DNA of 64,000 bases from Streptomyces sp. NBC_01217. Its GTDB lineage: Bacteria > Actinomycetota > Actinomycetes > Streptomycetales > Streptomycetaceae. Of this stretch, positions 8,771 through 17,423 are shown piece after piece. A program made the translations under genes and the position numbers. The stretch spans positions 4,503,501 through 4,567,500 of the forward strand of contig NZ_CP108538.1 of assembly GCF_035994185.1 (NCBI RefSeq), read 5' to 3'. The notes below the pieces were generated by a model that saw nothing but the letters and a program-made list of their open reading frames with translations, ran no database searches and was not told the origin of the DNA. Every line of letters starts with the position of its first letter. Position 1 is the stretch's first letter.

Positions 8771-9741
8771 TCTTGACGGAGCCGAGCCCGATCCAGCGCG
8801 CGGTCTCCGCTGCCCTCACCGGCCTGCCGATCCCCGACGTCGCGGCCCAGTACGGGATGGAACCGACGATCCTGTCCGACGCCGTGACGGTCTACGACCA
8901 AGCCGGCCGGGAGGCCCTGGCCCGCCACGCCGCCACCACCGACTGGTGGCAGGTGTACCTCCACTTCACCAACTGGACGGAGGCCGACACCACCTTCACC
9001 ACGCACGTGCTCCCCGTGCTTCGGGAGGCAGAGGCCACGGGGCTCATCGGCGGCTGGTGGTACACCCGCAAGCACCCGTGCTGGCGCCTGCGCCTTCGTC
9101 TACAGCCCGAGCCCGGAACCAAACTGGCCCTCGGCGACGGCTTCGACCGTCTCGTCTCCGACGGGCATCTGCAACGGTGGTGGCCCGGGATCTACGAGCC
9201 GGAGACCGCAGCGTTCGGGGGCGCGGTCAGCATGACGGCCGCGCACACGCTGTTCGTCACCGACAGCCGAGAGGCGCAGCAACTAAGGCAGCGCGGGGAC
9301 CTGGCCGTGGGACCGCGCGAGCTGTCCGTTCTCCTCTGCACGATCATGATGCGCGCCGCGGGTCTGGAGTGGTACGAGCAAGGGGACGTGTGGCACCGCG
9401 TCATCACGGAAGAGCACCGATCGACCGTCAGCGGCGTCCCGGCAGACCGGCTCGACACCCGCGCGCAGGAGATCCGGCCGCTGCTCTTCGCCGACAGTGA
9501 TGTCCTGCTGCGCCCCGACGGGCTGTTGGAGCCCGTCGCCGAGTGGGCCGCCGCCTTCCGCAGCACGGGGCAGGAGCTCCGCCGTGCCGTACAGGACGGG
9601 ACGCTCGACCGGGGGCTGAGGCAGGTGCTCAGCTATCACGTGATCTTTCACTGGAACCGGCTTGGGCTGTCCATGCGGGGACAGAGCGTCTTGGCCTGGG
9701 CAGCGAGGGCGGCGATCCTGCACCAGGAAAGCGGGACATAG
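8752..9741 (+). CDS. thiopeptide-type bacteriocin biosynthesis protein
   Basis: A 329-residue protein. Residues about 60-329 match the lantibiotic-dehydratase C-terminal-like (thiopeptide-type) family: WWQVYLHFTNW, GGWWYTRKHPCWRLRLR and a C-terminal SYHVIFHWNRLGLS. The first 55 residues (AVSAALTGLPIPDVAAQYGM and on) look like a small helix-turn-helix-like module. Because lanB already has its own elimination domain, this is an extra copy, as is usual in FxLD clusters. ATG codons at 8743 and 8752 are both possible; both overlap lanC. The IS begins 38 bp after the stop, so any further cluster genes would have been displaced. Confidence 0.82.
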   Translation: MSLDQLILTEPSPIQRAVSAALTGLPIPDVAAQYGMEPTILSDAVTVYDQAGREALARHAATTDWWQVYLHFTNWTEADTTFTTHVLPVLREAEATGLIGGWWYTRKHPCWRLRLRLQPEPGTKLALGDGFDRLVSDGHLQRWWPGIYEPETAAFGGAVSMTAAHTLFVTDSREAQQLRQRGDLAVGPRELSVLLCTIMMRAAGLEWYEQGDVWHRVITEEHRSTVSGVPADRLDTRAQEIRPLLFADSDVLLRPDGLLEPVAEWAAAFRSTGQELRRAVQDGTLDRGLRQVLSYHVIFHWNRLGLSMRGQSVLAWAARAAILHQESGT

Positions 9742-9908
9742 GTCGGCCGCGAGCCGTGTAAACCGCCGGGGGCCACTAGGGCCTGTCTGATAAATGATCA
9801 AGCTGTGGGCGAGCGAAGTCGTCAGCTGCGTGGCCACAACGGCAGCCGCAGCCGCGAAAGGTCAGGCCCTTCAAACGGATGACATCGGCACGTGAAAGGC
9901 TGAGCCGC

Positions 9909-10430
9909 ATGACCAGTGAAGCCGATGAACCACGTCGAGACCTGTTCCTCCGAGACGGCCTGGAGGCAGCAGACGTGGTACGTGTTCACCGTGAGGCGCT
10001 TCGTGTCCTGCGAGACAGCATCGAGACGGCTCACATCGATGCCTACAGCGATATCGCCTGGCCACGGGAAGTGGCGCCCGCATATGAGCAGGTGTTGGCG
10101 ATGGCCGCCAACGAGGTGGCCGAGGGCGTCCGGTCTGCGAAAGGTGATCCTGGCATGGCGATTGACGTCGATGTCCGCGACGACACGCAATTCGACGTGC
10201 TTCTGGCCTTGGCTCCCTACACGATTGGGGCCGAGGCGTGGCGACAGGGTCGAGAGATCTTCAGCGCCAGCGACACGGGCACAGCCCTGTGGATCTCTGT
10301 CACGTCAGAGCAAGAGGTTCGGCTCATGTCACGGCTCGATGCGCTGGGTGTCCCGCAAACGGCGTTCACGACTCAACCTCGCAGGAGGCGAAGTCTGTTC
10401 GCCCGGTGGTCACGGCACCAGATCGCGTAG
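9909..10430 (+). CDS. hypothetical passenger protein inside the IS
   Basis: A 173-residue soluble protein starting at the ATG at 9909, with AAAGG nine bases upstream. The middle has an acidic segment AIDVDVRDDTQFDVLLALAPY and the C-terminus is basic (PRRRRSLFARWSRHQIA). No family recognised. It lies between the transposase 3' end and the terminal repeat and overlaps the transposase stop by 21 bp in convergent orientation. Whether it is functional cargo or a captured chromosomal gene cannot be told from sequence. Confidence 0.6.
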   Translation: MTSEADEPRRDLFLRDGLEAADVVRVHREALRVLRDSIETAHIDAYSDIAWPREVAPAYEQVLAMAANEVAEGVRSAKGDPGMAIDVDVRDDTQFDVLLALAPYTIGAEAWRQGREIFSASDTGTALWISVTSEQEVRLMSRLDALGVPQTAFTTQPRRRRSLFARWSRHQIA

Positions 10431-11299
10431 CCACAAGATGAGCGAACTCAGCTGCAGTCCCGCCTGGTAGCGGGTGGCGAGCTTGTCGAACCGGGTGGCG
10501 ACGGCCCGGAACTGTTTGAGTCGGTTGAAGCAGCGTTCCACGACGTTTCGGTGCTTGTATGCCTCACGGTCGAATGCGGGGCGGCGACCGCCGGCGCTGC
10601 CTTTTCGACGCCGGTTGCCGACCTGGTCGGAGCGTTCGGGGATGGTGGCCTTGATGCCACGGTGCCTGAGCGCGGCCCGGATAGCCCGGGAGGAGTACGC
10701 CTTGTCGGCCAGCACCCGGTCAGGTCGGCGTCGGGGCCTGCCCATTCCGGACCGGGGAACGTAAATGGTGTCCAGGACTGCGTCGAACATCGTGGAGTCG
10801 TTGACGTTGCCCGGTGTCAGGACGATGGACAGCGGCAGGCCTCGTCCGTCGACGGCCAGGTGGACCTTGGTGGTAAGTCCTCCCCGGGATCGGCCGAGAG
10901 CCTGCCGCGCCGCCGAGCGTTGCGGATCCTCCAATTTGTCCCCGCAGGGCTCCCCTTTTTGCGGGCGCCGGCGGCGTGCTGGTGGGCACGATTGATGGTG
11001 GAGTCCACCGACACGGTCCACTCGATCCGGCCCACCGCGTCATCGCGGACCTGCGCGTGCTCAAGCAACCTGGCCCATGTGCCATCGGCTTCCCAGCGGG
11101 CGAAGCGTTCGTAGGCGGTCTGCCACGGGCCGTACCGCTCGGGCAGATCTCGCCACGGAGCACCGGTCCGCAGCCGCCACAGCACCCCGTCGATCACCTG
11201 CCGGTGATCCCGCCAGGGCCTACCCCGCCCATCCACCGCAGGAAGTAGCGGTCGTATTTGCTCCCACGCCGCATCCGTCAGTTCACCTCGGCCAGCCAC
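10410..11299 (-). CDS. IS5-family DDE transposase, two frames joined by -1 frameshift
   Basis: Frame A starts at GTG 11299 (VAGRGELTDAAWEQIRPLLP) and carries the N-terminal DUF4096-like domain and the first catalytic Asp (SVDSTINRAHQHAAGARKKG). Frame B, one base back, continues as GDKLEDPQRSAARQALGRSRGGLTTKVHLAVDG with the second Asp and ends with a VVERCFNRLKQFRAVATRFDK motif. The frames cross at CGCAAAAAGGGG near 10951-10962, where an AAAAAG slippery run gives a -1 shift exactly joining both halves. This is typical of IS5 subgroup transposases, so the gene is probably functional rather than broken. Confidence 0.85.
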
Positions 11300-11374
11300 A
11301 AGATCAATTATCAGACACGGCCTAGCTGTAGGCCCAGGCGAAGCGACCCATAGTCGTGCGAGATAGGACTTGCC

Positions 11375-11695
11375 ATGACCGTTCCATCGCGGCAGAAGCA
11401 ATGGGTGAGCCTCGGATTGCTGTTCGGAGGACACACACAGAGCTTCGAGCTCCCGCCCGCGGCCGTCTCCGGGCCCCCGCCCACCACCGAGGTGACCGCC
11501 GATGAGCGTGAGGCCGAGGAGGTGATGCGTGCGGCCGGCTACGAGCCGAAGGGGCCTTACCCCGGTGCCCGCTCGATGCCTTGGCCGAGCGAGTGCACCG
11601 ACTGCGGGGCGTCCCGTAAACCCTCGCTCCAGGACATCGAACGCGGTGTCCGATGCAAGCATGTCCGGCGCAGGCCCGCCGCCTCCGGCGCATGA
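11375..11695 (+). CDS. hypothetical protein with Cys cluster
   Basis: A 106-residue protein. After a disordered Pro-rich middle it has SECTDCGASRKPSLQDIERGVRCKH near residues 73-97: a CxxC, then C and H that could hold zinc. The stop overlaps the next gene (ATGA), so the two are coupled. The start at 11375 is preceded by a weak AGGA. It begins about 50 bp right of the IS copy and may once have followed the lanthipeptide operon. Family not recognised. Confidence 0.55.
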   Translation: MTVPSRQKQWVSLGLLFGGHTQSFELPPAAVSGPPPTTEVTADEREAEEVMRAAGYEPKGPYPGARSMPWPSECTDCGASRKPSLQDIERGVRCKHVRRRPAASGA

Positions 11696-12102
11696 GGCGG
11701 GCCCGTACACCCGAGGTGTACCAGTTGTTCCAGTGCAAGTTGTGCCCGAACAAGGGGACAGACCGGGAGATCCGAGGTGTCGGCGCGCGGATGGCTGCCT
11801 ATCGGGTGTGCAGCTCGTGTGACTTCTGGCTGATGTGCCTGGGGTACGCGATGCTCGGCGACCAAGACCCGGACGGCCGTCGTGCCCTTCGGATCGACGG
11901 CGTCCATTACCTGTCGTGGACCGACGAGCAAGGGTTCCCGCCCGAGATCGGCTACGTAGGGGACGAGGAGTCCCGCTACGTCCTGCTGGACGATCCAACC
12001 GGCACCGTGCACGTGACGCGCCGGCTCTGGCTCATGGGCACCATCCCGGACGCGTTCCGCGACCGGATGTCCGACAACGCGGTCTTCGCTCCGCCGACCT
12101 AG
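11692..12102 (+). CDS. hypothetical zinc-binding-like protein
   Basis: A 136-residue protein, ATG overlapping the preceding stop. An N-terminal CKLCPNKGT followed by CSSCDFWLMCLGY gives two CxxC pairs about 25 residues apart, a plausible zinc ribbon. The rest is acidic and rich in Asp/Tyr (DDPTGTVHVTRRLW). The paired Cys arrangement and small size resemble many accessory proteins of actinobacterial ICEs. No enzymatic motif. It ends 17 bp before the relaxase stop and is convergent with it. Confidence 0.6.
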   Translation: MRRARTPEVYQLFQCKLCPNKGTDREIRGVGARMAAYRVCSSCDFWLMCLGYAMLGDQDPDGRRALRIDGVHYLSWTDEQGFPPEIGYVGDEESRYVLLDDPTGTVHVTRRLWLMGTIPDAFRDRMSDNAVFAPPT

Positions 12103-12119
12103 GCAGTCTCAGGCACCCT

Positions 12120-15100
12120 CTACACAGGCGGTGCGTCCTGAGCGCTGTCCGGCGGTGGGCCGGGCTGTGTGTAGTCCATCGCGGTTCGGTTGGCGTACGA
12201 GGACTCGGGTTTCGGAGATGACGGCGCTACGGACTCATCGGCGTCGGCGTGCTGACGCCCGCGCTGGGTTCGCAGACTCGCCTCCTTCTGGAGGCCGGAC
12301 ACTCGGTGGTCAGCGCCGCGAGCAGTTCTGCGAGCCTTGATGGCCTCGGCACGAAGCTGCTTGGCTGCCTCGTTGTCCTTGGCCTTGGCCCGCCGAAGAA
12401 GCGCGGCCTTCTCCTGCTGTGGCATGTCCGCTTCCGTAAGCACTGCTTCGTGTTCACTAACGGGCCCGGCTTGCCCGGCAACTTCCTGGAGCCGCGTATT
12501 CATCTGCTCCAGGTCCTGTCCGGTCTCCTCACGGGTACGAAGTAGTGCCTCCCGGTCCGCCTCAACCGCAGCACGCTCGTCACCGCGGAGCGCCGAGCGC
12601 CCGAAACGGCCCGTCGCGGCCAGCTGCTGTTCGAGACCTTCGATACGGGCCTGCGTGCCGTTCAGTCGGGCGGTGCGTTCAGCGATCGTGCCGTCCAGCG
12701 CTCGAACTTCGCGGATGGCCACGGCACGTTCGGCAACGTCCTGATGACGGCGTTGGAGCGCGAGCGAGTTGGGGCCTGTTCCGGCAGCAGCCTCCCGTTC
12801 GGCACGATCGGCGGCGGCCTCCGCCTTCTCGGCCGCCGCGCTGGTGCCGCGCGCTGCCGTCGCCGCCTTTCGCGCAGCGTCGCGCATGGCTGAATTACTG
12901 AGGTGGGCGTACGGACGGTCAGCCGTCGGCGCGGCTTCAGGAGGAGTGGTCAGCTCCTCGTGCCGCCCGGCCGTGGCCGGGGTAGATCGGACCTCGGGCT
13001 CCGCGTCCTCTCCCGGGGCGTCCGCGTCATGCGGTTCTCCCGCACCGGGGCCACGCGGGATCGGCAGATCCTCTACGGCCTGGCGGACGTGGACGGGGAC
13101 CGCGTTCTTCGGGAGTTCGGTGAGGATCATGCGTTCCTCGGTGCCGTTCTCGATCTCCCGGATGAGGCCCGCGACTGCGCGGTCAAGCTGTTCCTGCTCG
13201 GTGAGTGCGTCGCCGTGGCCGGCGCGGTCGGCGTCGGTCTCGTAGACGGAGAGCGGCAGGAAGAGGTGAGATTCCTTCTTGTCGCGCGACATCATCGTGT
13301 ACAGGGCGTTCGCCTGCGCGCCGGGTCCGTAGACCAGGGCCTCTTGAACGCTCAGGCCCTGAGACTTGTGACCGGTGATCGCGTATCCGAGGCTGAGTCC
13401 GCCCTGCGCGATGTATTCGGCGTTGACCCATTCTGCAACGTCACGGTGGCCGTCGGCGGTCTTCTCGCGCCACTCGACCAAAACCCGCCGTTCCTCGTCC
13501 ACGGCGCGCACGATTCCGCGGTAGCCGTTCAGCACGTCTTCGTTCGCGCCTCGGCTCTTCTTGCCCCGGTAGTCGTTGATCCGAAGGAGGACCTGGTCAC
13601 AGACGGACAGCGTCAGCTCGCCGCCGCCGGGCAGCGCGTAGGTGTGGTCGGGACCGGTGAGGTCGCCGCTCTCCTTCCGCAGTGCGCGGGCTCCGACGTT
13701 CAGTTCCTCCACGATCTCGTTGGTGGCGGCCAGCATGAGGAGCTGCTGCACGGCGGTGTGGTCGTCGGTGTGCGCGGCGCGCTTGTCGGCCCAGATGGTC
13801 AGCATCGCGGCGAGGGTGGTGTCCTTGTCCGCGAGGGCGTGCACGCGGCCAGCCCCGGTGAAGGTGCGGAGTGCTTCCACGCGGTTGTCGTCGCGCCACA
13901 GCTCCAAGGCCCGGCGCTCGACCATGTCCGTCTGCCGGAAGTTCTCGTTGAGGCTGAGTCCGCCCACGATGTGGTGCACGGCGGCAAAGGAACCGCCGAT
14001 GCCGGGCGAGTGCAGCTGCTTCGGGTCACCGATGCCTACGACCTTCGTGCCGGTCATCGCGGCGTGGGTGAGGAGTTCGGCGATGTCCCGGTCATCGCAC
14101 ATGGCGGCTTCGTCCACGACCAGAACGTCAACGCCGGTGAGACCGATGCCGCCGTTGCGGATGCCGGTGAGCCAGGACGTGAGGGTGCGGGACTCGATGC
14201 CCGCCTCGGCCTTCAGGTTCGCGGCGGCGACGGCGGCCGTGCTCGCGCCGGCGATGACGAGACCGTGGGCCTCCCATGCCTGCCGGGCGGTGTCCATGAT
14301 CGTGGTCTTGCCCGCTCCGGCGATGCCCACGACTGCGTCGATTCCGTGCCCGGCCGTGAGCAGCCGTTCGAGGACGGCGCGCTGTTCGTCGGAGAACGCG
14401 AAGGTGCCACCGTGCTGGGCCTCGACGGTGGACAAAGTCATGTCGACCGTGTCGCTGCTGACGACGGCGGCCTGCGTGCCGAGCCGGTTCGTTGCCTCGG
14501 AGACGATCAGAGCTTCCGCCGCCACGACATCCGCCGTGGTGTACCGGTCGGCGTGCGTGAAGTGCTGAGCGCCCTTCGGGTTCAGCTGAACCGCGTATCC
14601 GGCCTGACGGAGGACGGAGGTGGCGAGTTGTTCGGCTTCCTCGGCGTTCGCGACTCCATACGGGAGAGCGTCCAACACGGCGGCGATGGCGGCGGCGTGG
14701 GTGAATTCCTTGGAGTGACTGGTCAGGCCGGTCTTCGGGTCGAAGACCTGGGCGCACAGCTCGTCCAGAGAGGGGTTCTGATCCGCTCGGTCCCGCTCCA
14801 TCGCGCTGGCTGCGATGGCGTCGGGGTCTTCACCGGCAGCACGCCCCTCAGCCTGCCAGTAGGCGCGAAGGACGTCGTCCCCGACTCCGGCGGCCTCGCC
14901 GTTCTTCGCGGCCTTGGATGCGGTGGAGGCGGCGGTACGCTCGCGGGTCGTGGCGCTGTCGTAGTCGATGCCCAGCTTCGTCAGCAGATCCCGGACCTGG
15001 CTGTCGCGCTTGCTGAACAGGCGGATCGTCGCCTCGGGAATCGCTGCGATCTCCCATGCGCCGGTCCGCTCCTCGCGACGGAAGCTGATGCCGAACTTGT

Positions 15101-16568
15101 CGGTCAGCTCTCGGCGGATACGGGCGTTCATGAGGGACTGGGTCGCGCGGGTGTGTCGGTGGAGGTCACGGCCTCCGCTGGCCATGGTGGACCACTTGCC
15201 GTCGGCACCCTTGACCATGTTGGCCAGGGTGAAGTGCAGGTGAAAGTGGGGGTCGCCGTACGGGGCACCGTCCACGGGCCGGGCGGCGCGGTGCACCATC
15301 ATCCAGCCGGAGAACCCGCTCGTCTCCAAGGTCTCCGCTTCGTCGCCGTCACCGTGGTGACCACGCATGGCGTACGCGGTCCACCGTTCGAGGGCGGTGA
15401 TGGACTCGCGGCCGGCGGAGGTGTAGATGCCCTCGACCTGAGCGGCGATCTCCTCCGGGGCGTAGGCGAGGAACGCGGACTTCGACTTCGCGAGGTCCAA
15501 GGTGACGTCGGCGCCGAAGTTGCCGACCTGCACTCGGCCTTCGAGGAGAGCGGCCTTGATCTCCTCGGTGTCCCACACATTCTCGGGCGAAAGCCCCGCC
15601 GCCTTGGCCATGGCGACGGCTTCGCGTACGTCCATCGGCAGATCCCGAAGACGGCGTTCGCCTTCGCCTTCAGTCTGGGTGTATCGGCGCTTCATCGACG
15701 CGGCGGTGAACAGGTCGCCGGGCTGTTGTCCGGACTGGGTGGCGCGGGCCTCGACGGCGCGAAGCAGAGCACGGGCGTCCAGGTGGCCGCCCGCCTCAGC
15801 GGTCACGGCCTTCTCCAGCGTGTCTTCGCCGTACAGGTCGACGGCGTCGATGCCGACAGCATCGGCGAGCTTCACCACGGTGGAGGCTGGGACGCGGTGC
15901 GATTCCCCGAACCGCTTGAGCTGGCTCTCCATCCTGCGAAAGGCGTCCTGCTTACGCTTGGAGTCCAGCAGGGAAACGGGCTTCACGCTGCGTTCGGCGG
16001 CGGCGCGGCGGATGGCGCGGGCCAGCTGGGCGGCGGGGAGCTTGGCGGTCGGCGCAATGGCGAGCTTGGGTTCTACGAGAGTCTGCCCGGTCCGGGGGTC
16101 CTCGCCGTGCATGAGGCGTCGGGCGGCCTGGAAGTGCTCGGGGGCGAGAACGCTGCCGGGGGTGGTGCCGAACTCCGTGAGGCCGTTTCCGATCCATACC
16201 AGGGGGCGTTCGCTGGCATCGAGGTGGTACTCCACCTGTCCGTCGGTCGGCCGTGGGGGAAGGGCCTGTTCGCCGTAGAGGTCGCGGGCGTCGAGTCCGG
16301 CCGCGGCAGCGATTTCGACGGCGTCGAAGCCGGTGAACCGCGCGGTGCCCTTACTGCGGATGAGTCCGCGGGCGCGGAAGAAGGCGCGCTTGGCCTCGCG
16401 GTTGGCGAGCAGGGAAGCGACGGGGGCACCAGCAGCTTCGGCCTTGGCCTCGATGGCGGCGACGAGGGGAGCGGCGTCGACCGCTACGGACTTCCCACAG
16501 CCGTGGCCGCCGGTAAGGCGGTACTCAACCTGCTCGTCGGAGGGGCCGATCATGGTCACCCATCCCAT
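12120..16568 (-). CDS. MobF-family conjugative relaxase/helicase (TrwC/TraA-like)
   Basis: A 1482-residue protein. The relaxase core shows GADVTLDLAKSKSAFLAYAP (from residue about 352) and the metal-binding triad DPHFHLHFTLAN (about 440). A RecD-like helicase follows with Walker A GIAGAGKTT (about 750), DEAA (about 817) and a C-terminal QGLSVQEALVYG. A Glu/Ala-rich coiled coil makes up the last about 250 residues. It should nick oriT and unwind DNA during transfer. Unusually, the first 345 residues hold three similar modules of about 75 residues (34-103, 181-253, 268-342) and two QVEY motifs (13-16 and 111-114), either of which may carry the catalytic Tyr. The start at 16568 follows a G-rich stretch. 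Confidence 0.9.
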   Translation of the reverse strand: MGWVTMIGPSDEQVEYRLTGGHGCGKSVAVDAAPLVAAIEAKAEAAGAPVASLLANREAKRAFFRARGLIRSKGTARFTGFDAVEIAAAAGLDARDLYGEQALPPRPTDGQVEYHLDASERPLVWIGNGLTEFGTTPGSVLAPEHFQAARRLMHGEDPRTGQTLVEPKLAIAPTAKLPAAQLARAIRRAAAERSVKPVSLLDSKRKQDAFRRMESQLKRFGESHRVPASTVVKLADAVGIDAVDLYGEDTLEKAVTAEAGGHLDARALLRAVEARATQSGQQPGDLFTAASMKRRYTQTEGEGERRLRDLPMDVREAVAMAKAAGLSPENVWDTEEIKAALLEGRVQVGNFGADVTLDLAKSKSAFLAYAPEEIAAQVEGIYTSAGRESITALERWTAYAMRGHHGDGDEAETLETSGFSGWMMVHRAARPVDGAPYGDPHFHLHFTLANMVKGADGKWSTMASGGRDLHRHTRATQSLMNARIRRELTDKFGISFRREERTGAWEIAAIPEATIRLFSKRDSQVRDLLTKLGIDYDSATTRERTAASTASKAAKNGEAAGVGDDVLRAYWQAEGRAAGEDPDAIAASAMERDRADQNPSLDELCAQVFDPKTGLTSHSKEFTHAAAIAAVLDALPYGVANAEEAEQLATSVLRQAGYAVQLNPKGAQHFTHADRYTTADVVAAEALIVSEATNRLGTQAAVVSSDTVDMTLSTVEAQHGGTFAFSDEQRAVLERLLTAGHGIDAVVGIAGAGKTTIMDTARQAWEAHGLVIAGASTAAVAAANLKAEAGIESRTLTSWLTGIRNGGIGLTGVDVLVVDEAAMCDDRDIAELLTHAAMTGTKVVGIGDPKQLHSPGIGGSFAAVHHIVGGLSLNENFRQTDMVERRALELWRDDNRVEALRTFTGAGRVHALADKDTTLAAMLTIWADKRAAHTDDHTAVQQLLMLAATNEIVEELNVGARALRKESGDLTGPDHTYALPGGGELTLSVCDQVLLRINDYRGKKSRGANEDVLNGYRGIVRAVDEERRVLVEWREKTADGHRDVAEWVNAEYIAQGGLSLGYAITGHKSQGLSVQEALVYGPGAQANALYTMMSRDKKESHLFLPLSVYETDADRAGHGDALTEQEQLDRAVAGLIREIENGTEERMILTELPKNAVPVHVRQAVEDLPIPRGPGAGEPHDADAPGEDAEPEVRSTPATAGRHEELTTPPEAAPTADRPYAHLSNSAMRDAARKAATAARGTSAAAEKAEAAADRAEREAAAGTGPNSLALQRRHQDVAERAVAIREVRALDGTIAERTARLNGTQARIEGLEQQLAATGRFGRSALRGDERAAVEADREALLRTREETGQDLEQMNTRLQEVAGQAGPVSEHEAVLTEADMPQQEKAALLRRAKAKDNEAAKQLRAEAIKARRTARGADHRVSGLQKEASLRTQRGRQHADADESVAPSSPKPESSYANRTAMDYTQPGPPPDSAQDAPPV

Positions 16569-16622
16569 CGGCCCGCTTACCCCCCGCTCTCATCCGGTCA
16601 GATTCGGTCGTCTTGGCTGATT

Positions 16623-16645
16623 GTATCGTCACGAAGTGACGATAC
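16623..16645. other. inverted repeat beside relaxase gene (oriT or operator candidate)
   Basis: GTATCGTCAC and its exact complement GTGACGATAC flank a GAA spacer, 55 bp upstream of the relaxase start. MobF relaxases often recognise a hairpin close to nic, and relaxase promoters often carry autorepressor sites, so both readings are possible. The neighbouring GATCATGATC (near 16670) is a second short palindrome. The remainder of 16569-16759 shows no gene. Confidence 0.45.
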
Positions 16646-16874
16646 CTTGGTCCTCTAAGTTCAAGATCATGATCAACGAGGGGAAACCTCGGATACTCGG
16701 GGCGGCCTGGGCGTCGGTGCGGATCAGGCTCCTGGAGTCTGATGGCTGTTGAGCTGTTAGAAGCCGTATCTCAACCGAACGTGATCTTTGAGTCTTCGCT
16801 GGTCAGGAATGGTTTCGGTGGGACGAGGGAGAGATCCTGCGTCCTGTTTCCGTCTGATCGTCGAGGTGCGCGCG

Positions 16875-17423
16875 GTGGCGTCGATTCTGGGTTTGCTGGA
16901 GGAGCGCGAGGCGGCTGCTCGTGTGCGGGCCGAAGAGCTTCGGGAGGCCGCGGCGTTGGCGGCTGCAGCGCTGGAGGCCGCTGAGGTCGAGTTGGAGCGA
17001 CGAGTGATCGCGCGTGAGGAACTCGTTGATGCCCTGGCCGTGTCCGCAGCCGAGACCGCCGTCGTCACTGAGGACGGAGAGGAGAAGGTCGCGCCGCCCG
17101 AGCCCGACCCTGAGCCCGTGGCCGCGTCGGCGCCGGGGGCTGTGGTGCCTGCGTGGCGGGAGGGGCTGTCGGTGTCGGTCCTCTCGCCGGACAATCAGCG
17201 GATCTTGAATGTGCTCCAGGACCGGCCGGGCCCGGAGCCGGTGCGGGCCAAGGACATCGCCGAGGCGCTGGGGATCGATACGACAGTGTCGGCGAAGGTT
17301 GAAGGAGTGCGCTCAAAGGCGAAACGCCTGGGCGAGCGTGGCTGGTTGCTCCTGGAGGCATCGGGGATGTTCAGTGCGGGACGGCGGCTCGTGGCCGGGC
17401 CAGCCGGCGCCCCATCCGCGTGA
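16875..17423 (+). CDS. IS accessory protein: coiled coil plus winged helix-like end
   Basis: About 182 residues from a GTG at 16875 (GAGG eight bases upstream), starting ASILGLLEEREAAARVRAEEL. The first 60 residues form a Glu/Ala/Arg coiled coil. After a Pro/Glu linker, residues about 100-170 (LSPDNQRILNVLQD, AKDIAEALGIDTTVSAKVEGVRSKAKRLGERGWL) form a probable winged helix. Similar proteins accompany IS elements in many Streptomyces genomes. It is convergent with the transposase and overlaps its 3' end by 53 bp, which suggests a conserved part of the element, perhaps a regulator of transposition (inference). Confidence 0.7.
   Translation: MASILGLLEEREAAARVRAEELREAAALAAAALEAAEVELERRVIAREELVDALAVSAAETAVVTEDGEEKVAPPEPDPEPVAASAPGAVVPAWREGLSVSVLSPDNQRILNVLQDRPGPEPVRAKDIAEALGIDTTVSAKVEGVRSKAKRLGERGWLLLEASGMFSAGRRLVAGPAGAPSA

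Larger units (their letters stand above)
9780..11321. mobile_element. IS5-type insertion sequence with passenger gene
   Basis: Imperfect terminal inverted repeats of 20 bp (17 matches; the left begins GGCCTGTCTGATAAATGATC at 9780, the right ends at 11321) are flanked on both sides by the tetranucleotide CTAG (9776-9779 and 11322-11325), a likely target duplication. The 1542-bp unit holds a transposase on the minus strand and a convergent gene on the plus strand. A bare element of this type needs only about 900 bp, so the unit carries extra DNA between the transposase 3' end and its terminal repeat. Confidence 0.82.

Noticed and set aside
10410..10440. Possible IS end directly after the transposase stop, which would place the passenger gene outside
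   Set aside because: No sequence like the terminal GGCCTGTCTGATA occurs there; the matching end and CTAG flank are at 9776-9799.
12903..16658. Very long plus-strand frame (about 1250 codons) opposite the relaxase gene
   Set aside because: It is the antisense shadow of a high-GC gene: composition is Gly/Val/Leu-rich with no domains, and the minus strand encodes clear relaxase and helicase motifs.
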